From the NCBI RefSeq assembly GCF_011045025.1, contig NZ_JAAKZX010000029.1, forward strand, positions 1-64,000: a stretch of 64,000 nt of DNA, in the 5' to 3' direction. The position numbers and the translations under genes were made by a program. The stretch comes from Streptomyces ureilyticus (GTDB lineage Bacteria; Actinomycetota; Actinomycetes; Streptomycetales; Streptomycetaceae). The first letter of the stretch is position 1, and the number at the start of each line of letters is the position of its first letter. This document shows positions 25,964 through 32,054 of the stretch, in pieces. Below the pieces are notes generated by a model. It worked only from the letters and a program-made list of their open reading frames with translations. It was not told the DNA's origin and ran no database searches.

Positions 25964-26022
25964 CCGGTGCGGCCCGCTCGCGGGGCGACGGTTTTGGGCA
26001 GGGGAGGGTAACGAGGCGTCAT
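25960..26022 (-). CDS. 20-residue leader peptide, coupled
   Basis: A short frame reading MTPRYPPLPKTVAPRAGRTG. It has a good ribosome binding site (GAAGGA seven bases before ATG), and its TGA overlaps the TTG start of the wall hydrolase gene as TTGA. It is the first frame after the main minus-strand promoter. It could serve only to bring ribosomes to the coupled start. Alternatively it is a former N-terminus now out of frame. Confidence 0.5.
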   Translation of the reverse strand: MTPRYPPLPKTVAPRAGRTG

Positions 26023-26243
26023 GGACGGGTCCTTCGGGGTGCGGTGTCCGGCGTGCCGCGTACGCGGGGCAGGGTGGAAGGGAACGCGGCGGCCGGTGGT
26101 GGGCGATGGAGGCGGGCCGGCGGGGGCGAGTTGCCGCTCGCCGAACGGTCCGGGCCGTGAGCTAGATGTGCCGGGGCAGGGGGAACCTCCGTGAGGCGTG
26201 GTGGGGGAGGGGCCAGCGGCGGTGTGCGCCGGGCGGTTCCAAA

Positions 26244-26272
26244 ACAGTAGGACCCAATCGCCGGTCGACCAA
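26244..26272 (-). promoter_or_regulatory. minus-arm promoter and operator
   Basis: Read on the minus strand, TTGGTC (26272-26267), a spacer of 17 and TACTGT (26249-26244) form a -35/-10 pair. The spacer holds ACCGGCGATT (26265-26256), shared with the opposite promoter, in a position where a bound repressor would block polymerase. It would drive the transfer operon, with a leader of about 210 bases before 26022. Confidence 0.6.
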
Positions 26273-26319
26273 AAAGTCGGCGCCAGGGGTCGGATTCCGA
26301 CCCCTGGTCCGTGCGCTTC

Positions 26320-26348
26320 TTGGTTGACCGGCGATTCGCCTCTACAGT
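26320..26348 (+). promoter_or_regulatory. plus-arm promoter and operator
   Basis: TTGGTT (26320-26325), a 17-base spacer and TACAGT (26343-26348) form a -35/-10 pair placed symmetrically to the minus promoter. ACCGGCGATT at 26327-26336 lies in the spacer. It would drive the methyltransferase and following genes with an untranslated leader of about 125 bases. Confidence 0.6.
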
Positions 26349-26479
26349 TTTGGGACTCCCCTCGCCTTTCCCCGGTCTGTGGCCCTGGGCTTCTGCATGC
26401 CCGATTCCTGCCCGCGGGGTTCCTCGCGTGCGACGGGGATTTTCCTCCCGCACTCTCACACCCGAATCGGGGTACCTCT

Positions 26480-27235
26480 TTGCCTTTTTCCCTGCACCAG
26501 GGCGACGCGCTGAGCGTCCTTTCCACGCTGCCGGACGACTGCGTCGACTCGGTCATCACCGACCCGCCCTACAACTCCGGCGGCCGGACCGCGCAGGAGC
26601 GCACCTCCCGCAGCGCGAAGCAGAAGTACACCTCCGCCGACGCCGGCCACAACCTGGCCGACTTCACCGGCGAGAACATGGACCAGCGCTCCTACGGCTT
26701 CTGGCTCACGCAGATCATGACCGAGGCCCACCGGCTGACGAAGGTCGGAGGGGCGGCGCTGCTGTTCACCGACTGGCGTCAGCTGCCCGTCACCACCGAC
26801 GCGATCCAGGCGGCCGGCTGGCTGTGGCGCGGCGTGCTGGCCTGGCACAAGCCGCAGGCCAGGCCGCAGAAGGGCCGGTTCACGCAGAACTGCGAGTTCA
26901 TCGTCTGGGCGTCCAACGGGCCGATCGACGGCTCCCGTAACCCCGTCTATCTGCCGGGCCTGTACTCGGCCTCCCAGCCCTCGGGCACCAAGCGCCAGCA
27001 CATCACGCAGAAGCCCGTCGAGGTGATGCGCGAGCTGGTCAAGATCAGCCCCGACGGCGGCACGGTGCTCGACTTCTGCGCCGGCTCCGGCTCCACGGGC
27101 GTCGCCGCCCTGCTGGAGGGCCGCGACTTCATCGGCGTGGAGAAGACCAAGCACTACGCCTCCATCGCGGCTGACCGGCTCACCGAGACCGTCCGTCAGA
27201 CCCTCACCCAGGAGGACGTCGTCCTGACCGCCTGA
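26480..27235 (+). CDS. DNA methyltransferase, N6-adenine/N4-cytosine type
   Basis: A 251-residue amino-methyltransferase. The catalytic motif is DPPY (VDSVITDPPYNSGG, about residue 32) and the S-adenosylmethionine motif is LDFCAGSGSTGVAALLEG near residue 205, so DPPY precedes FxGxG as in the beta group. Between them are blocks typical of M.RsrI/CcrM-type enzymes (FWLTQIMTEAHRLTKVGGAA, LAWHKPQARPQKGRFTQNCE). No restriction endonuclease adjoins it, so it is probably a solitary enzyme, perhaps protecting the element on transfer or affecting its control. The frame is open upstream through the promoter region, so the start must be TTG at 26480; the ribosome binding site is weak. Confidence 0.85.
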   Translation: MPFSLHQGDALSVLSTLPDDCVDSVITDPPYNSGGRTAQERTSRSAKQKYTSADAGHNLADFTGENMDQRSYGFWLTQIMTEAHRLTKVGGAALLFTDWRQLPVTTDAIQAAGWLWRGVLAWHKPQARPQKGRFTQNCEFIVWASNGPIDGSRNPVYLPGLYSASQPSGTKRQHITQKPVEVMRELVKISPDGGTVLDFCAGSGSTGVAALLEGRDFIGVEKTKHYASIAADRLTETVRQTLTQEDVVLTA

Positions 27236-27372
27236 GTCTTCAAAGCCGCTTTCCCCGGAATGGTTTGGGGCCCTTCCAGCGGCCGTCGCTGAGGTGCTCC
27301 CAGGCGGCCGTCGGCACATCTCCGATGGCCCCTCACTCTTTCTTCCACGGCTTCAAGGAGGCCCTCTTTTCC

Positions 27373-28029
27373 ATGCCTGAATCCGTAGAACCCCACGACG
27401 AGGGGGAGTTGGAGCCGATAAGGATTCCGGAACCCCACCTCGAGGGAATCGAGGCCCGCGTCCGGAAGCTGATGGAGCAGTCCGCCCAGCAGGCCCAGCA
27501 GCTCGACCACCTCGCCACCGCGCCACCTCCTGGCCCGTCGCCGTTCGCCGCGTTCGGCATGCCGGGACTCGGCGGACCCGCCCCGGCCGCTCCGCCCGAG
27601 CCGCGCCCGATTCTGGAGCTGGAGGGCGAGGAGTACGAGGACGAACTCGACGCCCTGAGCGACTGGGTCGACGACTTCCTCCTGCCGGTCTACGGGGCCG
27701 AGGTCACCACGGCGGCGCCCTGGTGCCTGCAGTGGCAGGAACACGACGACGTGGTGGCCTGGCTCCATGCCCTGTGGCTCGCCTACCAGCAGCACAAAGA
27801 CCCCGAAGCCGGTCTGAGCGGGCTGTTCGTGTGGCACCGGGATTTCCTCACCCACGCCATCGCGGCGATCCGGGCGCCCGGCGGTCCGCTGTCGGCGTGC
27901 ATGACCTCCCCCGAACGGCCCGCGCACCGGCTTCTGCCCGGCCCGCCCCCCTCGGCCCGCACGGAGAAGGCGAACACGGCGCAGACCGATGTGCCCGGCT
28001 CCGGTGAACCGGGCCGGCCGACGTCATGA
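27373..28029 (+). CDS. DUF4913-like island protein
   Basis: A 218-residue soluble protein. A coiled-coil-prone N-terminal third (IEARVRKLMEQSAQQAQQLD) is followed by an acidic linker and a domain of about 90 residues with WVDDFLLPVYGAEV, WCLQWQEHDDVVAWLHALWL and GLFVWHRDFLTHAIAAI. The tryptophan pattern matches DUF4913, common in actinobacterial plasmids and islands and of unknown function. AAGGAGG precedes the ATG at a distance of 11. The stop overlaps the start of the RelE-like gene by four bases (ATGA), so the two are coupled. Confidence 0.75.
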   Translation: MPESVEPHDEGELEPIRIPEPHLEGIEARVRKLMEQSAQQAQQLDHLATAPPPGPSPFAAFGMPGLGGPAPAAPPEPRPILELEGEEYEDELDALSDWVDDFLLPVYGAEVTTAAPWCLQWQEHDDVVAWLHALWLAYQQHKDPEAGLSGLFVWHRDFLTHAIAAIRAPGGPLSACMTSPERPAHRLLPGPPPSARTEKANTAQTDVPGSGEPGRPTS

Positions 28030-28508
28030 GAGCCGGGCAGCCGGCCTTCGGCCTCAGCGTCGACCCCCGGGCCCTGACCGACCTCCTCCAGGCCCCCAGC
28101 GACATCCGCGACCTGGCACTCGCCCAGCTCCAGGAGGTGGTGAACGCCGACCTGTTCGGCACCAAGCTGACCGGTGACCTGTCCGGCTACCGCAAGCTGG
28201 TCGTGGACGCACGCAAGGAATGGCGCGTCGTCTACGCCCTGCGTCCGGCGCCACCGACGTCCGCGCACCGCAACGAGATCCACGTCGTCGCCGTCCGGCC
28301 GCGAGCGGGCAACGACGTCTACGACACCGTCGGACAACGCCTGGGGATGGCCCGCCGGCCGGTAAGCGCCCGGACCCACGCCGCCCGTTCCCGCTCCCCG
28401 CAGCTCACGGCCCGAGGGCCCGTGCCGAAGCCGGGGCCGCTGCCCTCCGTGATGCCGGGCCTGCCCCGCCCGGCCCACGGCCCCCCATCGCAGCACCAGG
28501 CCCGCTGA
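28026..28508 (+). CDS. RelE/ParE-like toxin-type protein
   Basis: A 160-residue protein. Residues 10-100 match the RelE/ParE fold: an N-terminal helix pair (LTDLLQAPSDIRDLALAQLQ), then LTGDLSGYRKLVVDARKEWR and VVYALR, and a last strand EIHVVAVRPR followed by a helix DVYDTVGQRLGM. Family members cleave ribosome-bound mRNA or poison gyrase. The last 50 residues are a disordered Arg/Pro tail not usual for toxins. No typical small antitoxin gene adjoins; the coupled DUF4913-like protein is the only candidate partner. Activity unproven. Confidence 0.65.
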   Translation: MRAGQPAFGLSVDPRALTDLLQAPSDIRDLALAQLQEVVNADLFGTKLTGDLSGYRKLVVDARKEWRVVYALRPAPPTSAHRNEIHVVAVRPRAGNDVYDTVGQRLGMARRPVSARTHAARSRSPQLTARGPVPKPGPLPSVMPGLPRPAHGPPSQHQAR

Positions 28509-28520
28509 CCGAAAGGCCCT

Positions 28521-29243
28521 ATGCCCCTACCCGAACCGGACTTTCGGCTGGACGACTTCGAGGCCGCCGACGAGCGGACCGAGGACACGTTCTGGCACGC
28601 GATCGGGACCGAGCAGGACCTGCTCACCGCGCTCGCCGTACACCACAGCCCCGACGGGTCGCACAGCTTCTACGTCCTGCACAACGGCGCCGTCACCTGG
28701 GGCATCCCCGGTGAACCACAGCTCGTCGCCCTGCACCTGCAGCGGGACCTGGTGGCAGGGACGTGCCGTTTCGAGCATGCCGAACTGCCCCTGCCCGCGA
28801 TGGCGCAGTCCTGGCTCATCCACCGCGGCTGCCCGCCAGGCGCTATCGGCCTGGTGCCCGGCAGGGGAACGGCGCCGGCCGATGAGACGACCCGCGCGCT
28901 GGAGCGGCGACTCATGGGCGACGGAGACCAGTTCGCCCTCCTGCACAGCTACACCCGGGACGACCCCGACGACATGAGCACCGTCGTGGTCCTGCGTGCC
29001 CTCGACGAGCGCAGCCCCGCACCGTTCCGTGTGCTGCACGAGGAAGTGGACACCGACGCGGGGACGCACACCCTGCGTGAGGGCGGCTTCGCCACCGCCG
29101 CCGAAGCCGTCCAGTGGTGTGACGACCACCTGGGCGGCGAAGCCGCTCCTCTGCCGCCGGTCAGGCTCACGGACCGGTCCACCCGGCCTTTGGGCACGGT
29201 GCCGGCAATTCCTGTGCGGCATCCGCCAGGGCGCAGCCGCTGA
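28521..29243 (+). CDS. hypothetical island protein
   Basis: A 240-residue acidic soluble protein. It has a strand-rich first half (HSFYVLHNGAVTWGIPGEPQ and LVALHLQRDLVAGTCRFEHA) and a second half with FALLHSYTRDDPDDMSTVVV and a helix EAVQWCDDHLGG. The ATG follows GAAAGG by six bases, 12 bases after the RelE-like gene. I recognise no family; related proteins seem common in actinobacterial mobile DNA. No catalytic or binding motif can be named. Confidence 0.6.
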   Translation: MPLPEPDFRLDDFEAADERTEDTFWHAIGTEQDLLTALAVHHSPDGSHSFYVLHNGAVTWGIPGEPQLVALHLQRDLVAGTCRFEHAELPLPAMAQSWLIHRGCPPGAIGLVPGRGTAPADETTRALERRLMGDGDQFALLHSYTRDDPDDMSTVVVLRALDERSPAPFRVLHEEVDTDAGTHTLREGGFATAAEAVQWCDDHLGGEAAPLPPVRLTDRSTRPLGTVPAIPVRHPPGRSR

Positions 29244-29280
29244 CCCTCGCATCCGCTCAGCGGGCCGGAACATAGCCGAC

Positions 29281-29330
29281 GATCGCCGGTTAGCCAAACC
29301 GGCGAATCCGCGGACTCTTATACGGCCGCC
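29281..29330 (+). promoter_or_regulatory. operator-promoter before secreted SH3 gene
   Basis: CGCCGGTT (29284-29291) and AACCGGCG (29297-29304) form a perfect inverted repeat with five bases between. ACCGGCGAAT at 29298-29307 matches the operator motif of the central control region in nine of ten bases. A -10-like TTATAC follows near 29318. This points to a second promoter under the same regulator. Confidence 0.5.
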
Positions 29331-29395
29331 GGGACGAAAGCCCGGCCCCGCATTCTCTCAGCATTCCCCTTTCCCTGCACGGAGGTTCCTTCCGC

Positions 29396-29743
29396 ATGCG
29401 CTCCACCCGAATAGCGATATCCGCTGCAGTGCTCGGCGCGCTCGCCCTGCCGATCGCCTCGGCGACGGCGGCCACGGCCGCTCCGGCAGCCGCGCCGGGC
29501 AGTGCCCCGGCCACCCGGCTGTGCGACCGGCCCGGCCCGTGGGTCATCTCAACGAAGGCCGTGACCATCCGCTCCAAGGCGTCCGTGACGTCCACCCGCC
29601 TCGGCATCCTCTACCGCGGCCACAAGTTCACCGTCCACAAGACCAGCGGGAACTGGCACTCCATCAGGGACAAGACCACCGGTGTGAAGGGCTGGGTTTC
29701 CGGCACCTACGTCTACCGCGACGTCCGCATGTGCCTCGACTGA
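29396..29743 (+). CDS. secreted SH3b-domain protein
   Basis: A 115-residue exported protein. A signal peptide (AISAAVLGALALPIASATAA) is followed by a short Ala/Pro linker and an SH3b domain of about 65 residues: VTIRSKASVTSTRLGILYRG, FTVHKTSGNWHSIRDK, and GWVSGTYVY. Two cysteines bracket the domain. It resembles the SH3-like protein at 24300-24665 on the minus arm, so the island exports two wall-binding proteins. ATG has GGAGG some 13 bases upstream. Possible roles are wall anchoring or exclusion at the surface. Confidence 0.75.
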   Translation: MRSTRIAISAAVLGALALPIASATAATAAPAAAPGSAPATRLCDRPGPWVISTKAVTIRSKASVTSTRLGILYRGHKFTVHKTSGNWHSIRDKTTGVKGWVSGTYVYRDVRMCLD

Positions 29744-29851
29744 GAAAGCCTTCAACTCCGCCCCGCAAGAGACGAGTTGATCCGTCCTCTTTCGCTGCCC
29801 TTCTCCGGTAGAAGACCAGCATTTCCCCTGCCTTTCAGGAAGGAGTTCTCT

Positions 29852-30313
29852 GTGTCCGACGGCATAGAGGATGTCGTGGGCGTGCTCACCGAACAGATCG
29901 AGCACCGCTTCGAGATGAGCATGGACGAACTGACCGTCGCGGTCGCCGCGGCACCGGACGCGAACCCCGAAGCCACCGACATCGTCAAGTGGCACGGGCT
30001 CCTCACCGAATCCCAGACGGCGCTCCAGCACGCCGAGGACGACCTTCTCACTGTTCTGCAGACGCAGCCCAGCGAGGTCGACGACCCGGCGATGGACCTC
30101 GCCCACCGCGTCAACGCGGCCGTGACCACGCGTGACGGACGGGCCATGGTCGTGCGCTGGCTCCTGGACCCCGGTGCTCCCGGCAAGCAGGACCTCGCCG
30201 CCGAGCGGCTGGTCCGCCTGGGCCGTGGGGCCCGCAAAGGCCCGGCCGTGCCCACCAGCACGCCGGCCCGACCCGCGACGGCGCCCGCAACCGGCCGAGG
30301 AGTCCCGCGGTGA
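29852..30313 (+). CDS. small helical island protein
   Basis: A 153-residue helical protein: two long helices (EDVVGVLTEQIEHRFEMSMD and HGLLTESQTALQHAEDDLLT), then NAAVTTRDGRAMVVRWLL and a disordered Pro/Ala/Thr tail. GTG at 29852 has GGAAGGAG six bases upstream. Its stop shares GTGA with the next gene. Together with the next two genes it forms a short run of similar-size helical proteins of unknown function, likely parts of one complex. Confidence 0.6.
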   Translation: MSDGIEDVVGVLTEQIEHRFEMSMDELTVAVAAAPDANPEATDIVKWHGLLTESQTALQHAEDDLLTVLQTQPSEVDDPAMDLAHRVNAAVTTRDGRAMVVRWLLDPGAPGKQDLAAERLVRLGRGARKGPAVPTSTPARPATAPATGRGVPR

Positions 30314-30759
30314 GCGTCCGCGACAAGCCCTGCACGCAGGACGCCCGGCTCCGGGAGGTCTTCGGCGCCCCCATCGCCGAGCTGTACGAGACGGCCGCCG
30401 ACCCGGACGCCTCAGCCGCGCTGACCCGGGCGCTGGAAATGCGCTCGTTTTTGGCCCTGGCCGAGGAACAGGTCACCCGGATCTGCGGGCGCGTGCACGA
30501 AGCGATGGCACCGGGGCGCGACATGGACGAGCTGTCCGCGGACCAACTGCGGATGGACGCACGGTGGCTGGAGGCGGCGCTCAGCGCCCGCGACGGCTAC
30601 CGCACCGCCCTCGACAACCTGCTGCGCACCATGCCGCCGCCCGGCCGGCAGACCCGCCCGGTCCGCATGGCCCAGCAGACGATCACGACCACCCTGCCCC
30701 CTGCCACCGCCGCCCCGGCACCCCAGCGTGCCGGGGCGGCCCAGGCCGGCCGACCGTGA
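30310..30759 (+). CDS. helical island protein, paralogue of 30773-31186
   Basis: A 149-residue helical protein. The order APIAELYETAADPDAS, FLALAEEQVTRICGRVHEAM, DELSADQLRMDARWLEAALS and ARDGYRTALDNLLRTM is repeated, with changes, in the next gene, so the two are paralogues. The last 35 residues are Pro/Ala/Thr-rich. The GTG start shares GTGA with the previous stop. No motif hints at function. Confidence 0.6.
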   Translation: MSVRDKPCTQDARLREVFGAPIAELYETAADPDASAALTRALEMRSFLALAEEQVTRICGRVHEAMAPGRDMDELSADQLRMDARWLEAALSARDGYRTALDNLLRTMPPPGRQTRPVRMAQQTITTTLPPATAAPAPQRAGAAQAGRP

Positions 30760-30772
30760 AAGCCCTCGCCAC

Positions 30773-31186
30773 TTGCCCCAGACCACGTCCGCTGAGATCG
30801 CCGCACGGATCGAGGAGTTGTACGGCGCTTCGCTGACCGACCTCGAAGCCCACGCCCAGGACCAGCCGCCCGGCATGCTCGCCGCCCTCCTCCACAGCCA
30901 TGACCGGCTCGCTTTCGCCGAGCAGAGCATCACCGTCCACCGCCGACGGCTTGAGCAGCTCGCCCATCCCGAGCGGCAGATCGGCACCCACGACGTGTCA
31001 CACATCCTCGACTGCGCCCGCCGCCTCGCCGAGGCCGTCGCCGTCCGCGACACCCAGGCCGCCACCACCCACGCGGTCCTGCAGAGCCTCGGCCGCACCC
31101 CCGCACCGCAGCCGCCCATCGCCGGTGCGCCCGCTGCCGTTCCCGCTTTGCCCGTACCGACCGTGAGCGCCGCTCCGAGCCGCTGA
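30773..31186 (+). CDS. helical island protein, paralogue of 30310-30759
   Basis: A 137-residue helical protein: EIAARIEELYGASLTDLEAH, LAFAEQSITVHRRRLEQLAH, DVSHILDCARRLAEAVAVRD and a final helix QAATTHAVLQSLGR, then a Pro/Ala tail. The layout parallels the preceding gene helix by helix. The TTG at 30773 is the best start, 14 bases after the previous stop, with only a weak ribosome binding site. Function unknown. Confidence 0.55.
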   Translation: MPQTTSAEIAARIEELYGASLTDLEAHAQDQPPGMLAALLHSHDRLAFAEQSITVHRRRLEQLAHPERQIGTHDVSHILDCARRLAEAVAVRDTQAATTHAVLQSLGRTPAPQPPIAGAPAAVPALPVPTVSAAPSR

Positions 31187-31229
31187 TCCGCACGGACCCA
31201 GGCCCTTTTCGCACCCAGGAGTTCCCCCT

Positions 31230-32054
31230 TTGGCCACCACCGGTCTGCCCCCCGCCGCCGACGCCGACATCGGCCGGGTCACCGAAGCCCTCCACATGAT
31301 CACCCCGCGCTGGAACGTGCGGATCCTGCTGGCCCTGAACGAGCCGCCGCAGCGCTACACGCAGATCGCGGCCAAGTTGCCGTATCTCCACAGCGGTCAG
31401 CTGCACCCCAAGATCCGCTCGCTGTGCGACGCCGGCCTCGCCGAGCGCAGCGAGTACTCCGCCCGCCATGTCACCTACGGCCTCACCCTGCGTGGCCGAC
31501 AGCTGCTGGCGGTGCTCCCGGTGATCGCGGCCTGGGCCGAGGAGCACCTGGAGCAGCCGGAGCAGCCGCTGTCGGTGATCGAGCAGGTCGAGGACTGCCT
31601 CACGCTCCTGACCCGTCGGCAGGCCCCGGCGATCCTGTGGGTGCTCAGGGCACGTCAGGAGGCGAGCGCGAGGGCCCTGGCCCGCATCGTCATCCCCGAC
31701 AGCTACTGGACCAACATCTACCCGCCGCTGCGGCGGCTCATCGACGACGGCCTGGTGGCGACCGCGGGCCTGGGAGAGCCCTACCGCCTCTCGCCGTCCG
31801 GCGACGGGCTCGGGCACGTCTTCGGTGCGCTGTCCATGTGGGCCGCCGGACGGCCGGTGGACCACGCCGTGAGGCACCTGCTCTGGGGCCGGCCGGACCC
31901 GAGCGCGAACATGGGCCCCGGCACCTGGGTCAGCCCCCACAGCGTGTGGAACGACCCCTCCCGGTCCACACGCCGATACGTGTGCGCCCCAAAGAAGTCC
32001 CGCTGCCCCTGCGTAAGCGCCGCAGGCAACCGCTCCGCACGCAGCGCGTCGTAG
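31230..32054 (+). CDS. tandem winged-helix (HxlR-like) regulator
   Basis: A DNA-binding protein with two HxlR-type winged helices. The first is at about residues 15-95 (ITPRWNVRILLALNEPPQRY, LHPKIRSLCDAGLAERSEYS, YGLTLRGRQLLAVL). The second is at about 125-200 (RRQAPAILWVLRARQEASAR, YPPLRRLIDDGLVATAGLGE, YRLSPSG). The TTG start has AGGAG eight bases upstream. From about residue 234 the frame runs antisense through the 3' end of gnd, so the last 40 residues look accidental and mark the island junction. It is the only clear transcription factor in the island and a candidate reader of the ACCGGCGAWT operator. Confidence 0.75.
   Translation: MATTGLPPAADADIGRVTEALHMITPRWNVRILLALNEPPQRYTQIAAKLPYLHSGQLHPKIRSLCDAGLAERSEYSARHVTYGLTLRGRQLLAVLPVIAAWAEEHLEQPEQPLSVIEQVEDCLTLLTRRQAPAILWVLRARQEASARALARIVIPDSYWTNIYPPLRRLIDDGLVATAGLGEPYRLSPSGDGLGHVFGALSMWAAGRPVDHAVRHLLWGRPDPSANMGPGTWVSPHSVWNDPSRSTRRYVCAPKKSRCPCVSAAGNRSARSAS

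Larger units (their letters stand above)
26237..26355. repeat. mirror-symmetric divergent control region
   Basis: An inverted repeat of about 55 bases per arm centred at 26295. At the centre CCAGGGGTCGG (26283-26293) and CCGACCCCTGG (26297-26307) form a perfect hairpin with a three-base loop. Farther out both arms carry ACCGGCGATT and the block CTACWGTTTTGG in mirrored positions. The two transcription units of the island, minus toward 26022 and plus toward 26480, start from its two sides. It therefore appears to be the central switch of the island. Confidence 0.75.

Noticed and set aside
28026..29243. Abortive infection or CBASS-type defence genes on the plus arm
   Set aside because: No nucleotidyltransferase, TIR, HNH or helicase motif was found; only a RelE-like fold is supported.
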